64,000 bases of DNA, taken from Terebella lapidaria. Lineage: Eukaryota > Annelida > Polychaeta > Terebellida > Terebellidae. The notes below the pieces were generated by a model, which saw nothing but the letters and a program-made list of their open reading frames with translations, was not told the origin of the DNA and ran no database searches. How positions within the stretch are numbered: the first letter of the stretch is position 1; each line of letters starts with the position of its first letter. The stretch is taken from the NCBI GenBank assembly GCA_949152475.1, contig OX424563.1:3073001-3137000 (forward strand), given 5' to 3'. A program made the position numbers and the translations under genes. This document shows, piece after piece, positions 10,762 through 22,043 of this stretch.

Positions 10762-12874
10762 TCAATGGTTACTCTCTGGTGTGTTCATCATCGCCGCAAA
10801 CTCTGGAAGATAAAATGCCTGATTGGTACAGTTTGTTATAAGCAATGATAACTATACATGTGGCTAAATATATTTAAATTATAGTCATAGACAAACCTGA
10901 CCCCCACCCTCTTCAACGGACTAACCTTCGTAGTTAATGCCGCCTACCACTACCTAACCCCCACCCCAACCACCCCCGCCCGGACATTGGACTTACCCTT
11001 GTAGTTGATGAGGCGTACCACCATCCGACCTCATTCCCCCTCCCCGGGACATCGGACTGACCATCGCAGTTGATGCGGCCTACCACCACCTGACCTTCCT
11101 CTCCCTCCCCGGGACATTGGACTAATGCTGCATTCAAACGAAGTTGTGAAGACGGTGCAAACCGCCGGTGACGTCGACTGTCACAGGCGGTGAGTGTTGG
11201 TTTGAACGCAGCATCATTAACCACCGTCAGCTATTTCACTGGCGGTGGAAATGGAGGCGCTAAAAAAATTCCCACTTCATCGTTGGTGAACACCGTCGGT
11301 AACGTGGCTTGACGGCAAATCACTGGTGGTGAACTGGGAAACACCGTCTTCACAAGTTGGTTTGAACGCAGCATTACCCTCGTAGTTGATGCGGCCTACC
11401 ACCGACATAACCCTCCCCCCACCCCTCAGGAACATTAGACTGACCCTAGTTGATGCATGACCCTCGTAGTTTGTGCGTCCTACCACCACCTGACCCCCCC
11501 CCCCCCCCGACCCTCCCAGGGACATTTGACGGACCCTCGTAGTTGATGCGGCCGTCGTTGTCGGTGTCGGCCTCTGTCAGCATTTCGCTGATCTCGTCCT
11601 CTGTCAGCTGGTCTCCCTGGATGTAGCGCATCACGTGTCTAAGCTCCTCTGTCCGGATGAAGCCGTTCCTTTCCCGGTCAAAGACGCGGTATGCCTCGCG
11701 AATCTCCTCCTCAAAGTCACGCTTCTCCATCTTCTTGGCCATCATGTTCAGGAACTCGGAGAAATCCACCGTACCACTGCCTGCATTCGACATGCATTTC
11801 GTTGATGAATACAAAAACATCATTAAAGGCGAGAAAAAAAATAATTGGGTACAAAAATATTTTTATATAAACCCCATCTCATCTCAGCGTTTTTCTGTTA
11901 AAATTCATGCATTCCTGTCTCTGCAGTATAAACGTGGAGGAAGATCACTTTCAAAGTTACTTTAAATGTCAATGTAACATTTGAGTGTGACAGAAGTCAT
12001 TAAATCTCGTCATTATTGGCATGTTTTTGTTTATCTATCTTGAAACAAGTTTATGTTTTCAGACAGGTATTGGCATCCTGTCCAATTATGAACGGTTGAC
12101 CAATTTCATAATAATCGAACTTGCAATGAAGGAAACGTGATAGAATCTATATGATATTGTATTTTATTATTTTTACGTAAAATGATGTGATATACGACAT
12201 AAAGTATAACAACCATATATATTAATCGTAAATTACTAGTAAATTGTTTCTTGTTTACCATCGATGTCCACTTCGTTGATGGTTTGTTGTATCTCTGTTT
12301 CCGTGGGGTTCTGTCCCAGAGACCGCATGACCAGACCCAGCTCCTTGGTGGAGATGTAACCGTTACCGTCCTTGTCAAACAGCGCAAACGCTTCTCGAAA
12401 CTCTACAAATCACAACAAATTGTCAAATATCGCTTAAATATACGTATATTTATCTTTTGCAAAAAAAGTAAGTACAGGAAAGAGTAATATGGAATGGATC
12501 AGCTGTATAGAATATAGACAATTCTAGCCTTTTCTCAACTATAGCATACCATTATGTGCAGTATACCCCCCCCCCCCACCCTCCCCCCTTCATATACATG
12601 TAGGCCTAGATCACATACACAAGATCCCGTTCCAGCTTATTAATAAGTGGGGAAAATACACGAGAATTTCGTATTTTATTGAACAATATCTCCAATCTTG
12701 CAAATCAATGATACTATATCACGCGCCAGCTAGCTAAACACCCATGTATATCTAGATAATTCATATAAAAAGGTTTGCTACAACTGGTGAAAAAAAGAAT
12801 TACAATTTGTAAGTAAAAACATATCTAGACAAACCTGCTATTTGTTCGTCCGTTAGTCTTTCTACGTGATACGT
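10762..12874 (-). CDS. Calmodulin-like EF-hand protein (spliced, four exons seen plus a candidate first exon)
   Basis: A calcium sensor of the calmodulin family, assembled from minus-strand exons 12874-12835, 12402-12259 (144 bp, the length of CALM exon 3), 11780-11535 and 10802-10762, all joined in phase by GT-AG introns. It has four EF-hand loops: [36 protein letters not shown] and [12 protein letters not shown]. All keep Asp at position 1 and Glu at 12, so calcium binding is plausible; loop 3 is the most altered. The linker resembles calmodulin ([20 protein letters not shown]), and the protein ends MMNTPESNH. It differs from calmodulin at many sites, with one extra residue near YIQGDQLTE, so it is a paralogue rather than calmodulin itself. 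A candidate start exon is at 14604-14612, giving about 159 residues. The donor after INYE reads GTCCGT, which is weak; better donors occur in the intronic repeat. Confidence 0.9.
10922..11534 (-). repeat. Intronic minisatellite made from copies of the exon end and its donor
   Basis: Inside the last intron of the calmodulin-like gene, about 60-85 bp units repeat near 10926, 11010, 11070, 11385, 11455 and 11530. Each contains a version of CATCAACTACGAGGGTC, which is the 3' end of the preceding exon plus the donor, followed by C-rich DNA and GGGACATT. One copy (about 10993-11015) gives CTACAAGGGTAAGTCC, a stronger donor than the exon's own GTCCGT. The array is interrupted by a 250 bp MITE at 11125-11374. 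Confidence 0.75.
11125..11374. mobile_element. MITE in the calmodulin-like gene's intron, TA duplication
   Basis: Terminal inverted repeats ATGCTGCATTCAAAC / GTTTGAACGCAGCAT extend to GTGAAGACGGTG / CACCGTCTTCAC. An internal copy of the end lies near 11197-11213. TA flanks both ends (11123-11124, 11375-11376). There is no coding capacity in its 250 bp. Confidence 0.8.
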
Positions 12875-14860
12875 CTGAAACACAACAAACAACACTCAAG
12901 TCTGTATTATTAAAAATGATTTTCACACGATGATTTAAAAAAAAAGATTTTATTCACACAATCAAAGCAAAGTTTGATAAATAAAAGTAGTATTAACGTC
13001 AAGACAGCTGCTCATGTGTTACCAAATGCACGCTGTTTGCCAGGACTCAAAAGTTGACAATAAACACCCATAATATTATGGTTTCACCCACATGCCGCGA
13101 GAGTATGTGTAGAACGTACATGTGCAGTGTATATTTGACATGGTTGAAATTGGAGTAATCTAGTTGATAATGCATCTCTGTGCATCATTCGAACGTTAAC
13201 GACAGAGAAAAGACACACTGGCCTTGGATTGGATTGGTATTGGATTAGCTTATTTGGACGATCACAACGACGATATATTGTGTGGATTAAGTAATCTGAT
13301 TGAGGGTATAGAATATCAACTTGGTTAATTGTAACACACATCTACATGCAGTTCGATAGTGCTGGAAATATTGATTGAAACGCTAACACATATCGTCATA
13401 TTACATATCATCACGATACTTGGAATGGTGAATCACGAATGTACAATAGAACTTCCAGTGTGTTGCACATTAGACTTACCAGGATTTCATTGCCCTGTAA
13501 GATTGGCCACATGCGCGACCTGCTGTGTCTGCGAGCCATTACTAATAGGTAATGATATAATTATATATACTAATTTGGTCTTTCGCAATATCCTGTTTTA
13601 TACACTTCCAGCATCAACGGGTAAACTTATTTCTCTATGTTGACTTCGAAGTCCTAACGTTCCCAAAGCAGTGTTCAACTGGCGACGATATACATGTAGA
13701 CAACTAACAGATGTGATTCGAAGTGATCTTTGAATCTGTATCATTGATTGATGGATGTAACTAAACCTCAGAGCCTTGGCGCCAGTTGACTATGCCTCAT
13801 TTACCACCCCATTAATTTTATACATCCCTTCACCCCCTGCATGTCTATCTTATTTGTACAACACCAGAGAATTTCCAGGCAGCGATGAAGACTCAGTTAA
13901 ACGTTCATAATGGGAAAAGGTTCTCACCAAATTAAATCGATTTGAAGAGAATCGACGTTTTTTTGTATTGTTACGGTCATTTAGCAATTACTCCCTGGTG
14001 TGAGCAGCGATGTTGACCTTGGTTCATACCTGGACGACATTTGGTAGGAGGCTGCAAGCTATCACCTTCCAGATGATACCGACAGCATATGAATGACGAT
14101 AAGGAGACACGAACAGCAGTTTAATAACAAATCCCATTGGAAAATCGTTCTAACCGGTTTGTCGTTGAATCTGCTAAACTTCGATACCTCAATTACATTT
14201 GCCATTATGTGTGTCCTTGTATGGATAATAGGCACCCAAAGTCAGCAATTACAGATAACGACGTTATAATCGCCTTTAATTATTAGATTTTACGTGAAAA
14301 TGTCAATTTCATGTTAGTTCGAGAAAAGAACAAATTTTCGTGAACAACAGAAAATATATTTCAAGTTTTCCTTTCTATTGTCTTTTCATTGCCCCAGTAA
14401 AACAGTCTATTCTTTAACCTGCGATCTCCTAACTAGTGATTCTTCTTTATTGTAAAGAACACAGATTAATATAAGAGTTTTACTCTTGGGTTGATGAGTA
14501 CCATAAATAAATTATAGTTAATACGATACATACTTAGTTCATTTTCTGCAAATGAACCAATAATTGTACACGCACTTTTGGCATTTGGCATACCGTACCT
14601 TACAATTGCCATGGTTGCATACGGCTAGTGAAAAAAAGAATTAAAAAAAATACTGTAATGAATGGTGCACTCTGGCTTACATGTATTTCCTTGATCAATG
14701 ATCACGAAAAATAAACGATAAATTTGCCAAAAATATGATGCAGTTATATTTCAGACCAGATTATACATGTACATTAGTTGCATGGTAAAGCGGTCATTGT
14801 CGCCGTGATATCGATTCTGTCTGTGGAATTGAACTCTAACATCGATTATTATGTGGTGTG
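12875..14860. other. First intron and upstream region of the calmodulin-like gene; no other gene seen
   Basis: This AT-rich stretch shows no repeat array and no recognisable protein. The only coding signal I can propose is the short exon at 14604-14612. Open frames such as 13359-13643 have no recognisable motif, and their composition looks like chance. Confidence 0.45.
14604..14612 (-). CDS. Candidate first exon of the calmodulin-like gene (MAI)
   Basis: On the minus strand, ACCATGGCAATT is followed directly by the donor GTAAGG. The start context (ACCATGG) is ideal and the exon ends in phase 0, matching the phase of the exon at 12874. Calmodulin genes commonly have a tiny first coding exon. 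With only nine bases this is a proposal that needs a transcript. Confidence 0.4.
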
Positions 14861-14889
14861 ACGTCCAAATCGTTTTTTTTTTCAAACAA

Positions 14890-16865
14890 GAGGCATCGGC
14901 CTTGAGCGCTCCGCTGCAAAAGTTCAAATACTACTGGTAGTAGTGTCACCACCGTTGAAATTCCAAATTTTATCCATATGTTTGAAAAAAAGGGGCCGTT
15001 TTGACCTTTCAGGGTCATCGGAGGTCAAATCCAAGGTCACCACTAATCATTATAGATGACTTCCCATTTGAAAGTGGCAATATTTAAGCTCTCTATCTTC
15101 AAGCATTCTCTGCGTACAGTTGTGGCAGTTTCCATTATGAAGGGGGAAAATTCAAAAGAGAATTTTTTTATGGCTGGAAATAGCTCCAAACAAAACGAAT
15201 ACTGACTTGAGACAACAAAAATGTTTCGGCGACCCGTCGTCCCCACACGGAGACCGGCGATTCAAGAGCAACGAAACTTATACACATCAAAGGTATATGA
15301 GGGGAATCTTTTGAAACAGAAAACCTCCAAACGGATCAGACAGTTTTTGAGAAAATGGCCGCCAAAGTCCAAAATTGGCCGTTTTTCGTCTGAAATGGCC
15401 GTCATTTAAAAAACATAGCACCAAGGGTGCTGTAGCTTACCGGCAATCATGAGAAATGCAGAGTATTGATTTTCCAACATATAAATTGTTACACTGATCT
15501 TGAACTCTAATTGTCAAAACATGTTCGTAAATGTTGCTGGAACCACATTTTCTGCATGGACTATAATACGAAATCAAATTACACATTACAAAAATAGATA
15601 AAGAGAATCTTATACATTATTTTGAGAAAAACTGTCTGAATAGATTTTGACAAAATGGCCACCAAAGACAAAATTCCTCGTTTTTGACCTTTCAAGGCCA
15701 TTGAAGGTCAAATTCAAGGTCATCACTCAAACCGCAATATATGATTTCCCATTTGAATGTGCCAATACTTAGGCTCTATTTTGAAGTCTTCTATGAGTTT
15801 ACTCCGCACAGCTCCCTTTATGAAGGAAAAATTGGGTGGAATTTTCTAAGTCCAAAAAATTTTTCAATGGCCAAAAAAAAAAAATTTGGTTTTTTTTTGC
15901 TGGAAATGGCTCAAAACAAATAGTGACTTGATTTTGGACAAAAAAAAAGTTTTTTTGCCGACCCGTCGAAAAACGCAGACCGCCACACGCAGACCGGCGA
16001 TTCAAGGGCAACGAAACTTATATACATCATAGAGGTACATGAGGGTAATGTTTTACAACAAAAATCTCAAAACTGATTAGACAGTTTTTGAGAAAATGGC
16101 CATCAGAAATCCAAAATTGGCCATTTTTCGACAAAAACAGGTCGTTTTTGACCTTCCAAGGTCATTGAAGGTCAAATTCAAGGTCATCACTCAAACCGCA
16201 ATATATGATTTCCCATTTGAATGTGCCAATACTTAGGCTCTATCTTCAAGTGTTCTATGAGTTTACTCTGCACAGCTCCCATTATGAAGGAAAATTGGGT
16301 GAAATTTTCCAAGTCCAAAAAATTTTTCAATGGCCAAAAAAATCTGCCATTTTTTGCTGGAAATGGCTCAAAACGAATAGTGACTTGATCTGGGACAAAA
16401 AAAATTTTTTTCGCCGACCCGTCAAAAAATAAAAATGGCCGCCACACGCAGACCGGCGATTCAAGGGCAACGAAACTTATACACGTCATAAAGGTACATG
16501 AGAGGAATGTTTTGAAACAAAAATCTCAAAACTGATCAGACAGTTTTTGAGAAAATGGCCTCCAAAGTCCGAAATTGACAATTTTTCGTCAAAAATGGCT
16601 GCCAAATAGGCAAAAACGATTCAATCAAAAAAAATAAAAAAACGTCTTTAGATACTGGCCCAAGGTATATTCTGACAAATTTATGGGGAAATTCATCATG
16701 TCAAAAAAAAGTTACAGACCCGGACGGACGACAGACGACGGACGACGGACGACGGACGACGACGGACGACGGACGACGGACGGACGACGGACGACGGACG
16801 ACGGACGAAATACCACGACAGTACCTTATCGGCCCAAAGGGCTAAAATAAAAAATTAGCCCAAGG
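14890..16865. repeat. Tandem repeat of about 465 bp units with a GACGGAC-rich end
   Basis: Landmarks recur in order: CCGGCGATTCAAGGGCAACG (15253, 15993, 16456) and CAAGGTCATCACTCAAACCG (about 15715 and 16182). The spacing is about 462-467 bp where uninterrupted. The block closes with a GACGGAC/GACGACG microsatellite (16732-16808) and a short hairpin, GGCCCAAAGGGCTA. A diverged copy lies at 20390-20950. Open frames here are repeat shadows. Confidence 0.75.
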
Positions 16866-19280
16866 GCTAAGATAGGTTTCTGGAGAGTATTCAGCATATA
16901 TGATTTCCTATATGTTCACAACCGCTTACTAAGCTGTGAATTCAGCAATAAGACATTATGTCCTTAGTATTAGTCATTATGTCCTGTGACATAATGAAAA
17001 TGAAATCAAGTCAAATTAAAGGTGTCCACAACAGAATTCTAAGTTCTAAATTTGATAATAAACAAGATATTAGCTAAGTTGTCCTGTGAGACTTTGAAAA
17101 TGAAGTCAAAGGTCAAATTCAAGGTCACGACAATATTCAGCATATTGTAACGGGTTTGCACCCTTCTGTGACGTCTTGATAAACTGGTTTTCTTGGGAGG
17201 TGGGTGAGTTGTTATTTAACCGGAGCTGAAACGGTAAACCTCCGGGAAACTGCTACTGCTGTACGGTTGAACTCCGGCTAGAAGTCTCTAAGGTTGGTAG
17301 CGTGGTCTGGAATGGACCTCTTAACCGTTGTCCGACTGCTAATCTGCAACTGCACCTGTAACGTAAGAATCCGGAGGCGTTTCCGTCTCCGGGTACTGCA
17401 ACTGCTCCGTCGAGATACCGCTTTACTGCAACAGCTCCGTCGTTTTCCGCCTTACTGCAACTGCGACTGCACCTGGAATGAGAATCCGGGAACGTTGCCG
17501 TTTCCGAATACTGCAACCGCTCTGCCAGGTTCCGCCTCACTGCAAACTGCTCCGGTTGGCTCCGCCTCACCGCAACCTGCGACTGCACCTGAAATGGAGT
17601 ATCTCGGAAGTGTTCTCACTTCCGGTTACCGCAACCGCTCCGTCAGGTACTGCCTCTGCAACTCCGTCGTCCGGTACCGCCTCTGCAACTGCTTCGTCGT
17701 TCCCGTCTCTACAACTGCTCCGTCCGATACCGCCTCCGTAGTTGCTCCGTTGAATACCACCTCCGTCTCCGTCTCCTTCCTTGGTGATCTGGGTTCTTGG
17801 ATCACCCTAAGACGTCGTTACAACTTGGTCTTAACCGATTGTGGACTTATCTCCCTTTTCTCCGTATTACTTTCTTTTCCGGTGAACTAACTTTATTATA
17901 AGTTCCAGTTCCCTAACGAACACGGAAAAACAACTCGGTTGAAGTTTTCATGTTTATTCTCCAAGTGCACAGTCAGAAGACTTAACTGCTATCATCTGGA
18001 TGACTCTATCCGGAACAAGGGAGTACTCCGCTATGGGAGAAGGGGTCTGCACAGGTCGACGTCAGGACACCAACTCCGCCGTCCGCTGTGAAGCGGGGGC
18101 TTTTATAGACCTGAGACCCACGTCACGTGACCAACCTATTGTGACGTCATAGTCCGCCAAAACACTGATATTTTCCGGATTTCTAAAAACACTCTAGAAC
18201 CAATCAGTGGCTGACACGTCACCTTTTAAACCGAAAACGAGGCTGATCACATGACCTTCCGGAAATAACGTCATTACGTTTTTGTACTCCATTGTTCCGA
18301 CTCCGTCTCCGGTTCCGTCTCCGGTTCCGGCTCCCTCTCCGGCTTTACCAACATACAAATATACCAAGTTCCGAGACGGAAAACCTTTTAAACATTAACA
18401 ATACGGAACCGTATGGACCTTTAAACACATATACATTTTAATAAACGGTTATTTAACCATAATATCACAAAACACTAACAGAATTACCTAGGGGAAACTT
18501 TTGGGTACGCCCCAAAACCGTTACAATATATAAATTCCTATCAGTCTACAATTGATTCTCAAGTCGATAATAAGCGAGATATTAGTCATTTTGTTCTTTG
18601 ACCTTGGAAATGAGGTCAAAGGTCAAACCAGGGTCATCACAATATTTGAACTATATCATTTCCTATATGTCCACAATTGATTCCTAAGCTGTGAAGTCGA
18701 TGATGAGCGAGATATTAGCCATTTTGCATTGTGACCTTGAAAATCAGGTCAAAGGTCAAATTCAAGGTCATCAGAATATTCGGCATATGTCATTTCCAAT
18801 ATGTCCACAATTGATTCCTAAGCTGTAAAGTCAATAATAAGCGAGATATTATCCATTTGTGCCTGACCTTGAAAATAAGGTTAAAGGTCAAATTCAAGGT
18901 CATCAAAATATTCGGCATACATCATTTCCTATACGTCCACAATTTAGTCTCAAGCTGTAAAGTGGATAATAAGCGAGATATTAGCTGTTTTGTTCTTTGA
19001 TCTTGAAAATGAGGTCAAAGGTCAAATTCAAGGTCATCAGAATATTCGGATTATATCATTTCCTGTATGCGCGCAATTGATTCCTAAGCTGTAAAGTCGA
19101 TAATAAGCGAGATATTAGCCATTTTATGCTCTGACCTTGAAAATGACGTCAAAGGTCAAATTCAAGGTCATGACAATAATCAGCATGTATTATTTCCTAT
19201 GTGTCCAAAATTGATTCCTAGTCTCTAAACTCAATACTAAATGAGATATTAGGCATAATGTGTCCCATAATAGCATAGGA
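16866..19280. repeat. Satellite of about 120-135 bp units with AGGTCA motifs, split by a solo LTR
   Basis: Units share AGCGAGATATTAGCCATTTT, CATTTCCTATATGTCCACAA and AAGGTCAAATTCAAGGTCAT. About two units lie at 16866-17145 and about six at 18526-19280. The insertion at 17146-18525 separates them. Several units carry AGGTCAAAGGTCA (18613-18625, 18746-18758, 19012-19024), a perfect DR1. Confidence 0.8.
17146..18525. mobile_element. Probable solo LTR (Ty3/gypsy type)
   Basis: The 1380 bp insertion begins TGTAACGG and ends CCGTTACA, and is flanked by ATAT on both sides (17142-17145 and 18526-18529) within the satellite. It carries no coding domain. A CTGCAACTGCTCCGTC-type short repeat at about 17300-17770 creates a long open frame that is not a gene. 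TG...CA ends with a 4 bp duplication fit a solo LTR; a DNA element with 8 bp inverted ends is the alternative. Confidence 0.65.
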
Positions 19281-19288
19281 GAATTTAA

Positions 19289-20368
19289 AGAGCATGTGTC
19301 ACGAAAATTGGGTATTGGGTTTTTCTGTGTATGTGAAAGCACAATTTGAACTGAATAAAACGGTCTTTACAGCATATTGATATCATGATTTCTTCCAAAG
19401 TTATGGCACTTCAAACATTTACATATTCACAGAATCTGACAACAGAATCTGACAGCTAATTAATATGCAAATGAGATGTGTGATGTCATCGACAGACTGG
19501 TTTTTAATTATACATTTTAAAATGGAATAATGAGAATGTTTCTTTTCATAATTGTTCACCAGAACCCACTTTTTATGTTTCATGGTTAAAATAGTCAGTG
19601 ATTTCATGAAATTTTTGGTTACCATGGCAACCATTGGCCGGCTGGGTCCCTTAGCAACCATGGTTGCTAAGGTCAATATCTAATTAAAAACAGGACATAC
19701 AGGAATGAAACTATTTCAGACAATGAATAATGACAATATATTGTGGAATATATCAGCAAAATGTTTGAACACAACACTTAGCAACCAATAAAGGCATTGG
19801 AAACCAGTGGTAATGGTATCCATTCACTTGCAATGGCTTTAAACATTGGTGATTTCTCAGGCCTGTATCGGTTGCTATGGTGTGGAGTTGAACAATTTGT
19901 TTATTAATTCCAATAGATATTGTCATTATCTCGTTATTTGTGTTGGTTTCATACTTTCATTCCGTGTTTTGACGTTAATATTAGCCTTAGCAACCACGTT
20001 GCTAAGGCCCAAATCAGCCTATTGGTTGCCATGGCAACCAAGATTGGCATGCACTCACTGACTATTCCTACTGGACAATATTTCTGATAGGTGTTGGTGA
20101 CCAAATGTGAACATAAAAAACTCCATTTTGTCATGTTAAGACACCTAATTAAAAACCAGTCTGTCAATGACGTCACACATCTCATTTGCATATTAATTAG
20201 TTGTCAGATTCTGTTGTCAGATTCTGTGAATATGTAAATGTTTGAAGTGCCATAACTTTGGAAGAAATCATGATATCAATATGCTGTAAAGACCGTTTTA
20301 TTCAGTTCAAATTGTGCTTTCACATACACAGAAAAACCCAATACCCAATTTTTAGTGACACATGCTCT
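19289..20368. mobile_element. Foldback element with TTAA duplication
   Basis: Both ends carry AGAGCATGTGTCAC (inverted) and are flanked by TTAA (19285-19288 and 20369-20372). The inverted similarity continues for about 240 bp (for example CTAATTAATATGCAAATGAG on the left). It resumes inside with TTGCTAAGG/CCTTAGCAA and GGTTGCCATGGCAACC blocks, so most of the 1080 bp folds on itself. No transposase. TTAA targets are typical of piggyBac and Kolobok; no assignment is made. Confidence 0.8.
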
Positions 20369-20372
20369 TTAA

Positions 20373-20955
20373 CATGGAAAAGTCCCATTTGGGACCCGTC
20401 GAGAAAATGAAAATGGCCGCTACACACAGACCGGCGATTCAGGGGTAATGAAACCTATACACATCACAGAGGTATATGAGAGCAATCTTTTGAAATAAAA
20501 ATCTCAAAACTGTCTGAACAGTATTTGAGAAATGGCCACCAAAGTCAGAAATTGGCCGTTTTTCGGCGAAAATGGCCGCCATTTTGAAAAAAAGCGAAAA
20601 CAAAAAAAAACTGAAATAAAATAGCCCCCTCTTGAAATATTTTTAGATATTTTTGTGCAAAATTTCACAAAGATCTGATTGTAAACTTTAAAGATAAAAA
20701 TGTGGACGGACGACGCCGCCGACGACGGACGACGGACGCAACGCCATGCCAATAGGTTATCGGACCATACGTCCGGTAACCGGAAAAACTAAAAAAAAAA
20801 AATCCATGTTGATAAATTTTAGGCATTTTTGTGCAAAATTTCGGAAAGATTCGATCGTAAACTTTACAGATAGCAAAAGTTGACGGCGACGGACGGACGG
20901 ACGTACGTACGGACGGGCAGACGGAACAGACTTACGGGCCTTTCCCATGTTAAAT
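20373..20955. repeat. Diverged copy of the 465 bp repeat family
   Basis: GACCCGTCGAGAAAATGAAA, ACAGACCGGCGATTCAGGGG and AATGGCCGCCATTTTGAAAA match the units at 14.9-16.6 kb. The block contains two GACGGACG-type microsatellites (about 20703-20735 and 20882-20920). No gene is seen. Confidence 0.65.
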
Positions 20956-21428
20956 TTCCTATCTCGACTGGCCCCTAAACTTGCAAAACTGGCCCTTAAA
21001 ATCTAACTTTTGGCCTGAACCATGGTTAGGGGCCGTTTTCAGCTTTTCCCAGGCCCCCAACTCCGTTCCGTTAGCCCGGACTGACGGACTGACTCCGGAC
21101 AACAAGGTACCCCTAAAGCTCCGCTACGGTAAAAGTTGAATTTTTTTTAAAATTTGCATCTGTCTGTGTTATCGTTGAATATTAATTAATACTTTATTTC
21201 TAGCCCGTAGACATATGTATTACCACAACCCGTTATGATATATCAGTAATTTGTCTCATCATCATGCACGCAATGGTTCTGATGTTGTTGACACAAATTG
21301 TGGCTTTCTATTCTAGTCACCGGGATTCCACAAGAATCGTAGACTACATATCTACATTGGCTCCAATATTTTGATGTCTTCATAGGTAAATTTGAAAGCC
21401 AAATGTCCACTGGTATTTGGTTGATTAC

Positions 21429-22043
21429 CCAGATAGCACTGGGTTACGTTGCGCCAACGTTGGCGATTGGTTGGGGAAGTCGGCGTTGGTAATACAACGT
21501 CGGTCCATCAGAGGGCCAGCGATGTGCTGCCAACATCGCGATCACATTGGCAATACCACGTTGGGCCAACGTTGGCAGTTTGTGGGGGAATTCGACGTTG
21601 GTAATCCACTGTTTATCCACTGAAGGGCCAATGTTACGTTGCCAATGTCTGGCCGACGAGGTTCACCGACGTTGTATAAATACAATCAAGATCCAACGAA
21701 TTCCGCCATTTTGCAGAATAAAAATTCGATTATGGTGTTGACGAGGGGCGTCAATTATATGGAAGTATTTATCAAAGTTACAGGATAAAGTGATTTTGTT
21801 TTTATTTTTTACTACTATTCTTGCACAAGGAGTCAGTTCTAAAATTTGAAATTGTATTGTTCCAACATTGGGCCAATGTGGCCCTATGGTTTTTACAATG
21901 TTGGGCCGATGCTGACAATTAAGTGTGGGCCAACGTTGGCCCAATGAGCACCACGATGTAGGCTCGATATTGTGTGCCAACGTTGGGCCAATTTTCATGT
22001 ATATTTTGGTCCACTATTGGGCCAATGTGATCATGCTATCTAG
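21429..22043. mobile_element. Inverted-repeat element rich in CCAACGTTGG palindromes
   Basis: The ends CCAGATAGCAC and TGCTATCTAGG are inverted. Repeats of GCCAACGTTGGC / GGGCCAATGTTG lie inside, about a dozen degenerate copies on both flanks of an AT-rich middle (21680-21850). No coding function. This looks like a MITE that grew from a palindromic minisatellite. Confidence 0.6.

Noticed and set aside
17294-17890. 198-residue plus-strand frame
   Set aside because: It is made of a CTGCAACTGCTCCGTC-type short repeat inside a probable solo LTR and has no domain.
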